From assembly GCF_034651555.1 (NCBI RefSeq), contig NZ_JAYEEQ010000007.1:62001-126000 (forward strand): a stretch of 64,000 nucleotides of DNA, read 5' to 3'. Below are positions 9,172 to 17,900 of this stretch, one piece after another. The position numbers and the translations under genes are program-made. The notes below the pieces were generated by a model. It was given only the letters and a program-made list of their open reading frames with translations. It did not search any database and had not been told where the DNA came from. This stretch comes from Aurantibrevibacter litoralis. Its GTDB lineage: Bacteria; Bacteroidota; Bacteroidia; Flavobacteriales; Flavobacteriaceae. Each line of letters starts with the position of its first letter. Within the stretch, counting starts at the first letter, position 1.

Positions 9172-9972
9172 ATGAACGCACACGAAATAGACTATGAAAT
9201 CTTTGGAGAAGAAATGCAGTATGTAGAAATAGAACTGGATCCGCAAGAGGCGGTAGTGGCCGAGGCCGGCAGTTTTATGATGATGGAAAATGACATAAAA
9301 ATGGATACCATATTTGGCGATGGTTCCGGTCAAGAATCCGGCGTCTTAGGCAAGCTTTTTTCCGCCGGAAAGCGATTGCTTACCGGAGAAAGCCTTTTTA
9401 TGACCGCCTTTTTAAATATAGGTAGGGGAAAGAAAAAAGTGAGTTTTGCATCGCCCTATCCCGGCAAAATACTAGCGATTGATCTGTCCGAAAAGCAAGG
9501 AAAATTTATTTGTCAGAAAGATGCTTTCTTATGTGCCGCAAAAGGGGTTTCTATAGGGATAGAATTTTCTAAACGTTTAGGAAGAGGATTGTTTGGTGGT
9601 GAAGGCTTTATTATGCAAAAACTAGAAGGAGACGGTATGGCCTTTGTGCATGCCGGAGGTACTTTGGCAAAAAAAGTATTGGGTCCGGGCGAGGTATTAA
9701 AAGTAGATACGGGTTGCATCGTGGGTTTTTCTAAGGATGTCGATTATAACATTGAATTTGTGGGCGGTATTAAAAACACCGTTTTTGGCGGTGAAGGTTT
9801 ATTCTTTGCCACCTTAAAAGGTCCTGGTACAGTGTATATTCAATCCTTGCCCTTTAGCCGTCTGGCCGGAAGGGTTTGGGCTGCGGCACCACAAGCCGGT
9901 GGAAAACAAAAGGGCGAAGGCAGTGTATTAGGAGGATTGGGTAATTTGGTGGGTGGTGACAACCGATTTTAA
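9172..9972 (+). CDS. TIGR00266/AIM24-family protein
   Basis: A 266-residue AIM24-family beta-sandwich protein. Signatures are EMQYVEIELDPQEAVVAEAG, GSFMMMENDIKMDTIFGDGS, the glycine-rich KRLGRGLFGGEGFIMQKLEG, and a C-terminal GPGTVYIQSLPFSRLA. The Gly-rich tail (GGLGNLVGGDNRF) is usual. In eukaryotes the homologue acts in mitochondrial membrane organisation; the bacterial role is not established. The gene has its own terminator at about 10003-10040. Confidence 0.9.
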   Translation: MNAHEIDYEIFGEEMQYVEIELDPQEAVVAEAGSFMMMENDIKMDTIFGDGSGQESGVLGKLFSAGKRLLTGESLFMTAFLNIGRGKKKVSFASPYPGKILAIDLSEKQGKFICQKDAFLCAAKGVSIGIEFSKRLGRGLFGGEGFIMQKLEGDGMAFVHAGGTLAKKVLGPGEVLKVDTGCIVGFSKDVDYNIEFVGGIKNTVFGGEGLFFATLKGPGTVYIQSLPFSRLAGRVWAAAPQAGGKQKGEGSVLGGLGNLVGGDNRF

Positions 9973-10002
9973 ACGTTAAAACCTACCGAATCTTTTTTAG
10001 AA

Positions 10003-10040
10003 TAAAACGTTAGCACATTGGATATGTCTAGCGTTTTTTT
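10003..10040 (+). terminator. Terminator after the AIM24 gene
   Basis: The arm AACGTTAG pairs with CTAGCGTT (one G-U pair), and about seven T residues follow. It lies about 30 nt after the stop at 9972. Confidence 0.6.
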
Positions 10041-10066
10041 ACTTTTAATGTGCAATAGCGGTCTCA

Positions 10067-10720
10067 ATGAATTTTAAAAAACTGTTACATTTTCTAGCAA
10101 GGCTACAGAAAAATAATAACAAAGAATGGATGGATGCCAACCGAAAATGGTATCAAGAGGTTCGTGATGGTTATATCTCTTGGTTAGATGAATTAAATAG
10201 AACCATAGCCAGTTTTGATGATGCCTATTACGATACCCCCGGTAAAAAGGGCATCAATCGTATCAATAACAATTTAATGTTTCATCCGAACAAACCCATT
10301 TATAAAGACCATTTTGGTGCGGGGTTAGACAAGGCACCACATGCAGCTGATTTTTATATTGAAATAGGAGTTAACAAGTCTTTTTTAGCCGGAGGATTAT
10401 GGCGACCCGATCCCAAAAGGCTACGAAGCGTTAGAGAAGCTATTGATTATGATGGCGCACGGTTAGAAAAAATGATATCTAAAAAGTCATTCGTGACCAT
10501 GTTCGGATCATTGTATGAAGACGAAAAATTAAAATCGGCTCCGAAGGGTTATTCTAACAAACATCCGCATATTCATTTGTTGCGACATAAAACCTTTGCG
10601 GTCGTTCATGAACTGCGACAAGAAGAGGTATTACAGGAACATTTTAAGGAGAAAATAATTGCGGTATATAAAGAAATGCTGCCGTTTAGAAGGTATCTCA
10701 ATCAAGCAATATCCGTATAA
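10067..10720 (+). CDS. DUF2461 domain-containing protein
   Basis: A 217-residue DUF2461 protein: LLHFLARLQKNNNKEWMDAN at the start, INRINNNLMFHPNKPIYKDH in the middle (a conserved R-x-x-x-D-x-R-F-x-x-N-K-x-P-Y-K type region), then FYIEIGVNKSFLAGGLWRPD. The family is widespread and uncharacterised. Nearby genes give no functional clue. It is followed by nudK 34 nt downstream on the same strand, so co-transcription is possible. Confidence 0.88.
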   Translation: MNFKKLLHFLARLQKNNNKEWMDANRKWYQEVRDGYISWLDELNRTIASFDDAYYDTPGKKGINRINNNLMFHPNKPIYKDHFGAGLDKAPHAADFYIEIGVNKSFLAGGLWRPDPKRLRSVREAIDYDGARLEKMISKKSFVTMFGSLYEDEKLKSAPKGYSNKHPHIHLLRHKTFAVVHELRQEEVLQEHFKEKIIAVYKEMLPFRRYLNQAISV

Positions 10721-10753
10721 TGCTCACTCGCCGAATACGTAATTTAAAAATAA

Positions 10754-11338
10754 ATGAAAAACGGTAACGTCAGAAATATCAACAAAGAAGTGTTATCAGA
10801 CCATTGGTATACGCTTCAAAAAATTACCTTCGAATACCAAAAAGAAGATGGCTGTTGGGAAACACAGGTACGGGAATCTTATGATCGGGGTAATGGGGCA
10901 GCGATTCTATTGTTCAACAAACGTAAGGGTACCGTTTTGCTTACTCGTCAATTTCGGATGCCCACCTATGTTAATGGGAATGACGATGGTATGATGATCG
11001 AAGTTTGTGCCGGACTTTTGGACGGCCATAATCCGGAAGATGCTATCCGCAAGGAAGTAGCCGAAGAAACCGGTTACGACATAAAAGCAGTGCAAAAGGT
11101 TTTTGAAGCCTATATGTCGCCGGGTTCGGTTACGGAAATATTGTATTTTTTTACAGGGATTTATGAAGAATCCATGAAAATAGGAGCGGGTGGTGGTGCT
11201 CCCGACGAGACTGAAAATATTGAAGTATTGGAATACCCTTTTTCTAAAGCATTACAGATGATAACTACCGGCGAAATAAGAGATGCCAAGACCATTATGT
11301 TATTGCTATATGCGCAAGTACATGGGTTGCTGAAGTAA
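10754..11338 (+). CDS. nudK: GDP-mannose pyrophosphatase, Nudix family
   Basis: A 194-residue Nudix hydrolase closely resembling E. coli NudK along its length: LSDHWYTLQKITFEYQ, YDRGNGAAILLFN, TRQFRMPTYVNGN, and the Nudix region around residues 87-109 with the metal-binding KEVAEETGY (Glu101, Glu104, Glu105). A C-terminal YMSPGSVTEILYFF and GEIRDAKTIMLLLY follow. NudK hydrolyses GDP-mannose and related sugar nucleotides to sugar-1-phosphate and NMP, using Mg2+. Length is normal. Confidence 0.9.
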   Translation: MKNGNVRNINKEVLSDHWYTLQKITFEYQKEDGCWETQVRESYDRGNGAAILLFNKRKGTVLLTRQFRMPTYVNGNDDGMMIEVCAGLLDGHNPEDAIRKEVAEETGYDIKAVQKVFEAYMSPGSVTEILYFFTGIYEESMKIGAGGGAPDETENIEVLEYPFSKALQMITTGEIRDAKTIMLLLYAQVHGLLK

Positions 11339-11391
11339 AAAAATGAACAACTTCACAAATTCTCAAATCACCCCATTTCTTAAGGACTTCA

Positions 11392-12666
11392 TTAATTTCC
11401 GTCCCTAATACTGTGCAAGATATCCTGCATTCGAGCTTTAATTTCTACGGTGGGAGTTTTATAATGATTATTCATAAAGCTAAAAACCAAGGTTTTTCCG
11501 GATTTGGTGATAAGATAACCGCTTAAGCAATAGGTATTTCCCAAACTACCCGATTTGGCGAACAAATAAGGTTCCGAATTAAAATCATTCCAATTTTTTA
11601 ATGTCCCCGAAACCCCACCCACCGGAAACAGATTAAATAATCGATGGTGCGGTATTTCTTTATAAAGGCGAGCAAGCACATGAACCATAGATCCGGGCGA
11701 GAATAAGTTGTATCGGGATAATCCTGAACCGTCTACCCATCGCGGTACTTCTGTAAGATCACCTAAATGGTTTTGTAATACATGTTGTTGCGCAGTATAT
11801 ACATCTAGGGTATCCGATAGGGTAGACGAAGCCACTAAGAGCAACTGTTCTGCCAAAAAATTATCGCTCTCCAGCATCATGTGTTTCAATACCGTATCCG
11901 TAGGAACACTATAAATAATAGTTTTTTGCGGATTCGTACTTTGTGTACCAAAAGCTATTTTCTTTTGTAGGACGTAGTCCAGTAAATTTTTGGTGACCGT
12001 ATCATTTACCATAAAAGGCACGTATAGCGTATCATTTCTGGAAGGATCAACATAAAATACATTGTGGTGTAAATCCCTGTTTTTTTTGTTCGCAACAGGG
12101 ACTATCTTATCTTTAAAGTAATTGGGGGTTACTATAAGCGAATCACTTTTTGCAATTTGGACAACATTGCCATACATGGGGAATGCACTACGCTCGGGGG
12201 CATAATAACTGTCGTAATCTTCCCAGGCCCAACCGGAACCAAAATGCGCTATGGGTATGCGCGGAAGCAAATAGGTAATGGGCTCCTTTCTACCTTTTAA
12301 AAAATGTATAACAGTACTGTCCTTAAAGTACGGATGTAGTAATGTGGGATCTCCGGTACCTTCTATAAAGAGAGTGTCGCTAGCCAAAAAATACTTCAAG
12401 GAAGGAAGTTTCTCTGGCAATAAAGTTAAGGCAGTGTACAGCGTAAAGATTTTGGTATTGCTCGCCGGTGTAAAATATTTTTGGGCATTCTTCTGGTACA
12501 AAGTGTCTTGATTTATTGGATCGTAGACCAGCAAACCCACAAACTGCGAATCATAAAATGGATCTTCTAAGCGGGTTTGTAGGTTTTTTTGAAAAGGTGC
12601 ATATCTAGCTGATGAACAAGCAATTAGCGTGGTTGTAAAAATGAAAATCACAACATATTTTTGCAT
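11392..12666 (-). CDS. dacB: D-alanyl-D-alanine carboxypeptidase/endopeptidase, PBP4 family (S13)
   Basis: A 424-residue lipoprotein-like protein (lipobox region TTLIACSS, Cys17). It has the three S13 motifs: SxxK at Ser69-Asn-Thr-Lys72 (PASNTKIFTLYTAL), SxN in DGSGLSRYN, and KSG in FAKSGSLGNTYCLSGY. The family removes the terminal D-alanine of peptidoglycan pentapeptide and cuts D,D cross-links in the periplasm. It is somewhat shorter than E. coli PBP4 (477), so the insert domain is probably reduced. The gene is monocistronic. Confidence 0.9.
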   Translation of the reverse strand: MQKYVVIFIFTTTLIACSSARYAPFQKNLQTRLEDPFYDSQFVGLLVYDPINQDTLYQKNAQKYFTPASNTKIFTLYTALTLLPEKLPSLKYFLASDTLFIEGTGDPTLLHPYFKDSTVIHFLKGRKEPITYLLPRIPIAHFGSGWAWEDYDSYYAPERSAFPMYGNVVQIAKSDSLIVTPNYFKDKIVPVANKKNRDLHHNVFYVDPSRNDTLYVPFMVNDTVTKNLLDYVLQKKIAFGTQSTNPQKTIIYSVPTDTVLKHMMLESDNFLAEQLLLVASSTLSDTLDVYTAQQHVLQNHLGDLTEVPRWVDGSGLSRYNLFSPGSMVHVLARLYKEIPHHRLFNLFPVGGVSGTLKNWNDFNSEPYLFAKSGSLGNTYCLSGYLITKSGKTLVFSFMNNHYKTPTVEIKARMQDILHSIRDGN

Positions 12667-12805
12667 TTGTTAGGCTTAAGGTGGAACGATTTCTTAATGT
12701 GATTAGGTAATGTTAACATGAAATTATCTAATTTTTAACGAATAGCAAGCAATATGCCATATCTTTTTTAGTTAATTTAGAGGCAACAACCTAAATATTA
12801 AAGAT

Positions 12806-13003
12806 ATGGCTAGAGCTATGCTGGAGTACACAAAAACGGTACTTCAAAAGGTTAGTTTTGATGTGAAACTTTTTTGCAGGGAATTGGAAAAAGCAATTTC
12901 CAGACTTCTACCGGAAGAAATTGATGAATTGAAGCTTTGGTTACGGCAATTTATTAATGACAAACCGGAATTGAGACAAAGCCTAATTTATCTAAAAGCC
13001 TAA
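12806..13003 (+). CDS. Small conserved Flavobacteriia protein, 65 residues
   Basis: A short, fully helical, charged protein (MARAMLEYTKTVLQKVSFDV, then FCRELEKAISRLLPEEIDEL). This type of small protein is recognised as conserved in flavobacteria, but no function is assigned. It has a single cysteine (FCREL). A strong terminator follows directly at 13009-13034, which supports a real short transcript. It has no operon partners. Confidence 0.75.
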   Translation: MARAMLEYTKTVLQKVSFDVKLFCRELEKAISRLLPEEIDELKLWLRQFINDKPELRQSLIYLKA

Positions 13004-13008
13004 CACAC

Positions 13009-13034
13009 AAGCCACCTAAAAAGGCGGCTTTTTT
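13009..13034 (+). terminator. Rho-independent terminator
   Basis: AAGCCACC pairs with GGCGGCTT (one mismatch) across a short A-rich loop, followed by TTTTTT. It directly follows the 65-residue gene. Confidence 0.8.
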
Positions 13035-13093
13035 AGTATCTTCTTACGCGCAACCTTAGTCGCTAAAGCGTATCTTAAAAGAAACAATAAGAA

Positions 13094-13501
13094 ATGCGCC
13101 ATTTTTTAGGATACCTTTTTGTCTGTTTTGTATGTAGTTGTACTAATGATTCCAACGAGGAACCTATTCCTGCATCTGCAGCTAAACTTACAGGGGTTTG
13201 GGAACTTACTGCCACACGAATAAGTCCGGGAGGTGCGGTATCTTGGACACCTACTACAAGCATCGACATCCTTACTTTTCAAAGTGATGGCTCCTTTTTA
13301 TGGGAGAGTGAATTTTTACCGGATGGTGCACTATCCGGAAGTTTTACTGCCGACGAAAATTTGATTACGTTGAAATCCGGATCCGATGACGAAAGTGAAA
13401 TAATACAACGCTTCGGTTACCAACTAACATCTAATGAACTTATTTTAAATGGCGTTACTTGTATTGAAGAATGTAGTTTTCGATACAGAAGACAGGGATA
13501 G
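13094..13501 (+). CDS. Lipocalin-like lipoprotein
   Basis: A 135-residue lipoprotein: short signal, lipobox FVCSC (Cys16), then TNDSNEEP. The mature part has the lipocalin-like opening KLTGVWELTATRISPGG and short beta-type segments (ILTFQSDGSFLWESEF, GSFTADENLITLKS). Two cysteines near the end (CIEEC) may form a disulfide. It is convergent with oxyR: its stop at 13499-13501 lies 1 nt from the oxyR stop. Ligand unknown. Confidence 0.75.
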   Translation: MRHFLGYLFVCFVCSCTNDSNEEPIPASAAKLTGVWELTATRISPGGAVSWTPTTSIDILTFQSDGSFLWESEFLPDGALSGSFTADENLITLKSGSDDESEIIQRFGYQLTSNELILNGVTCIEECSFRYRRQG

Positions 13502-13502
13502 C

Positions 13503-14441
13503 CTATTTAGCCAAAGGACTAACGATCTTTACATCCTGAAACGCAATAGCACCTCTTACAATAGCAGCGATTACATCTCTAAGGGCTTGTGTAATTTGAA
13601 TTTTAAGTTCGTTTTTGTGATAAATGAGACTTATTTCACGTGCCGGTGGCGGACTGTTAAAATACTTCAGGCACTGTTTTTTGTTTTCATCCAATTCCAA
13701 GGTATTTAAATACGGCAATAAGGTCATCCCCAGACCTTCGTTAGATAAATTGATGAGCGTTTCAAAACTGCCACTTTCAAGCTGAAAATGTTCGTTCTTG
13801 TTATTTTTAGACGATTTACATAAATTTAGGACTCCTTCTCTAAAACAATGCCCATCTTCCAATAAAAGGATATTGCCGGCATCCAAATCTTCCGGATTTA
13901 GTTTATCAAGTGCATTTAAGCTATGGCTTTTAGGGATATAGCCCACAAAAGGTTCGTAATACAAAGGGCGTTCCTTTATAAATTCTATTTCCAAAGGTGT
14001 AGCGGCAATACCGGCATCGATATGGCCATCTTGGATGTTGCGTATCAAATTTTCGGTGCTTTGTTCTTTTAAGATGAGGTTTACTTTGGGATAGCGGGTT
14101 ACAAATGTTTTTAAAAACATGGGGAGTAAAGTAGGCATTACGGTAGGTATGATTCCTAAGGTATACACGCCTCCAATATACCCTTTTTCTTGATCTACGA
14201 TATCTTTGATGCGTTCTGCTTCATTTACAATATTCTTGGCCTGTGCTACTATTTTTTTACCCACCTCCGTAACCGTGATCGGTTTTTTACTCCGATCAAA
14301 AAGCAGCACATTTAGCTCGTCTTCTAACTTTTGTACTTGCATGCTTAATGTTGGTTGCGTAACAAAGCTTTTTTCTGCAGCCAGAGTAAAATTTTGGTAT
14401 TCTGCAACGGCCAGTACATATTGTAACTGCGTAATTGTCAT
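13503..14441 (-). CDS. oxyR: LysR-family hydrogen peroxide sensor OxyR
   Basis: A 312-residue LysR-type regulator. Residues 1-60 are the winged helix-turn-helix (MTITQLQYVLAVAEYQNFTL, AEKSFVTQPTLSMQVQKLED). The effector domain carries LLLEDGHCFREGVLNLCKSS with Cys199 and Cys208, the same positions as the peroxide-sensing pair of E. coli OxyR. Disulfide formation between them converts OxyR to its activating form. No catalase, dps or ahp gene is adjacent, so its targets lie elsewhere. About 500 nt separate it from the divergent subtilase gene. Confidence 0.93.
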   Translation of the reverse strand: MTITQLQYVLAVAEYQNFTLAAEKSFVTQPTLSMQVQKLEDELNVLLFDRSKKPITVTEVGKKIVAQAKNIVNEAERIKDIVDQEKGYIGGVYTLGIIPTVMPTLLPMFLKTFVTRYPKVNLILKEQSTENLIRNIQDGHIDAGIAATPLEIEFIKERPLYYEPFVGYIPKSHSLNALDKLNPEDLDAGNILLLEDGHCFREGVLNLCKSSKNNKNEHFQLESGSFETLINLSNEGLGMTLLPYLNTLELDENKKQCLKYFNSPPPAREISLIYHKNELKIQITQALRDVIAAIVRGAIAFQDVKIVSPLAK

Positions 14442-14940
14442 TCACTATAGTTTATACCGATAAAGTTATAAAAATCATCAATAATAACTATGCTCTTAGG
14501 GAATTATTGATGTTTGTTGGGTGAGAAAGGCAGAAATTTAAAAATTTTCGTTGCCAAGGGTATCCTAATAGATAGGATACCTCTTTATTTATGCCGTGTA
14601 AAGCGCGAATTCATGAAGATGAAATGCAGGGAATAGACCGTAAAACGCCATTATTTAAACGTTTAAAAATGTACTAGTTACAGGTTTCTAGCCCGCTCAA
14701 CGTAATTTTATGACATTTATCATATTAAGGTTGTGAAATTGTGTTTTTCGTTAAAATAATTAATATATTTATAGGTAATAAAGACCCCAATTTTTATTCA
14801 TAAATTTTGCTGTTGTACAAGAAGTGTTCTATAGTTTTTTACTTTTAAAAACAGCAGGTACTTAGATTTAGATTCTTATAAGTTTATGGTTTTATTTAGA
14901 GCGTACAGTACCAATAAATTAACCATAAACCAACCCACAA
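14442..14940. promoter_or_regulatory. Divergent intergenic region with one perfect inverted repeat
   Basis: No gene is seen in these 499 bases between divergent oxyR and the subtilase-like gene. A perfect 9-nt inverted repeat lies at 14559-14567 (GGTATCCTA) and 14573-14581 (TAGGATACC), spaced by 5 nt. It could be an operator or a small hairpin, about 120 nt from the oxyR start and 360 nt from the subtilase start. Promoters for both genes should lie here, but I do not assign them. Confidence 0.4.
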
Positions 14941-17900
14941 ATGACCACCTGCCGTTTTTTTTCAATTCGTTTTCCTAGTTTTATTTCTCAAGTGATTTCT
15001 TTTAGAAGGATGTGTATTCCTTTATTAGTATGCTGCATTGCATTTTCGGCCAACGCACAAAAAGGCGGTAATGCTAGTAAGGACATTGTGGTGCGTGCTT
15101 GTACACAAGATATTGGCAATGGGTTAATCCGTGTTACCTTCGGGTACGACAACCCCAACAAAAAGGAAATAACGCTTGCCAGTCAAGATGATAGTTTTGT
15201 AATTGTTGGCAACGGCAAAAGCAAATCCAAGGGGCCCCGCAGTTTTCAACCGGGTTCCGTAAACCGCGCCTTTACCCTAGAATTTAATGCGAAGGAATCC
15301 GTGGAGTGGACGGTGTTAAATCCCAGTGGAAAGGTTTTTACAATAACCGCCAATGCAAATTCGGTACACTGCCCGGAAACAGAATCCGGATTTATAGTTC
15401 CTGTATTTGGGCAAGGAAATGGCAAGGCTACCACCTTAATCGGATCCGAACTTACGTCTTTAGCCAATGGAAACGCCGGAGACACTCCCTCAGATATCAT
15501 TTTTCAAATTAATGCCAGCCAGAAGGTGCTCATAGAAATTGTACCTCAGTCCGGAAAAATGCAAGCAGCTATAAATCTCCTTACCACTGCGTTTGGATTA
15601 CAATATTCGAATTCTCCCTTGCTATCAGATTTTATTCTTAATCCTGCAAACATTGTATCTACTATAGATGTTTTTTTCCCAATTAATAGGTTGAGTGAAC
15701 TTAATACACATCCTCAAATTATTAATTTTGCAAGACCGCTCTACAAACCCATTCAAAATTCGGGTATCGTAACTTCTCAAGGCGATAAGGCTCAGGCATC
15801 TGATATTGTTCGCCAGACCTTTCGTTCCGTAAGAGATGATGCTATCGTTCCGGTAAACGGCACCGGAATAAAAATAGGTGTGATATCGGATAGTTATGAT
15901 GCCCAACCGTTTACAGAAAAATCGAGAGCTACGGTAGATGTAGAAAATGGAGATCTGCCTGGGGCAGGAAATCCCAATGGATTTGATGTGCCTGTGGATG
16001 TGATAAAGGACTTTCCATTTGGTGTGGCTTCTGATGAGGGCAGAGCAATGTTGCAGATTGTGCACGATGTGGCACCTGGAGCCCAATTGGCTTTTAATAC
16101 TGGTGTTTTGTCGCCTAGAGATTTTGAAATGGCGGTACGGAATTTGGACAATGCCGGCTGCGATATTATTGTAGATGATATTACATTTACCGGAGAACCT
16201 ATGTTCGGAGATGGTAGAATTGCTCAGGCTATAAAGGAATATACCAGTAAGCCTGGAAAATCTTATTTTACGTCCGCAGGAAACTTTGCAAACTCGGGGT
16301 ATCAAAATGTATTTAGGGCGTCTTCGGCTGCCCCAACAACCAATTTTTTACCCACCGGCAACATTGCTAGGGCTCATGTTTTTGGAACGAACGCTAACGG
16401 GAGTCAAGATGTGCTTCAGAAAATAAAAGTGGTGCCCGGGGTGTATATGCTTGTATTACAATGGGACGAGGGGTTAGCTTCACAATTCAATAGCCAAGGT
16501 GCCACCACAGATTTAGATATTTATGTGGTAGACGATCAAGGCAATCTTATCGTTGGAAACAATAGGGTGAATCTGGCAGGGGATCCAACAGAGTTTATCG
16601 TGTTTAGGGTTTTGGCCACAGGTGAAGCGAATATTTTAATTACGAGTGCTAACGGAACACCACCACCAGGATTGGCATTGCGTTATATCGCTTTTAGAGC
16701 CGATGGCCTCGAGTTTTTGGAATATGGAGGTGCCCCTACCGTAACAGGGCATGCCATGACGCCACAAGCGCAAACTGTGGCTGCGGTTGATTATAGGAAG
16801 GCGGACAGTCCTGAGCCGCAAGCATTTTCATCCTATGGGGGCAGTTTGGCAAATAATACGGTGCTGGAAATCGATTTTGCTGCCCCGGACGGCGGGAATA
16901 CTAATGTAGCTTCTGTAGGTCAGGATATCGCTGCGGACGATGATAATTTTCCTAACTTTTTTGGGACCTCCGCAGCTGCACCACATGCCGCTGCCGCTTA
17001 TGCGTTAATGATGTCGGCTTTACCATCTTGGTATCCGGAAGGTTTGCCTACTTCAGTGACAGTTACTTCTAATTTACTGTCCGATCAAATATCGCAATTG
17101 TTTAAAGACGCTTCTAGTGCAGCGGGGCCATCGGAAAGGGGAGGAGCGGGCTTCATAAATACGGCAAATACCTTTAGACTCATTGCGGCGCAGACGGCAA
17201 ATCTAACTAGTTTAAGGGTTGAAGACGGTAAAAATCCTAGTGCAGAACCCTTTGAAGTCACTATTTTGGGCGAATTTTTTCCAGAAGACCCAAAAGTACT
17301 ATTTGATGGTCAGGAGCTAGAAATTACCTTTAAGAGTAATACCGAAATAAGAGCGTTGGTAGGTGTGTTTACTGGTAATCCGGCACTAGTTGTTCAGACA
17401 AGCGCCATTACTCCGGGCGGTACTGATGGCGGAAATTCTAATGAATTATTCTTTTTTGAAGGAGAAAAGATTGCCCTTGCCATTCGAGCCAATGACACTA
17501 CCGTTGAGTTCGGGCAAGACGTATCATTTACCTATACGGTACAAGGTCTACCCGATGACGTAACGTTTGAAAGTTTGGGACTTCCTGAGATTGAGTTTAG
17601 TAGTCCGGCTGTTTTTCCTTTTCCCGATGTCAATAATTATACGATTGTACCCCGATTTAGCAAAGAACTTACGCCGGCGCAGCAAGAAGCGTTTCAGGTT
17701 AATTTTAATAATGGCCTCTTAAGTGTCACCAAAAAAGACGTGTTGATACGTCCATTAGATGCCACAGTAGACTATGGTGAATCGGTAGAAGTAGACCTGA
17801 CTTATACGTATAATACAACAGGCATCTCAGACAATATAGCTTTTTTGAACGCCATTAAAAACGCTCATAATTCCGATTTTTATTTTGAAAATACTCTTAT

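Noticed and set aside
15625..16305. 226-codon antisense frame inside the subtilase gene
   Set aside because: It is a shadow of the real gene; its translation has no domain or plausible composition.
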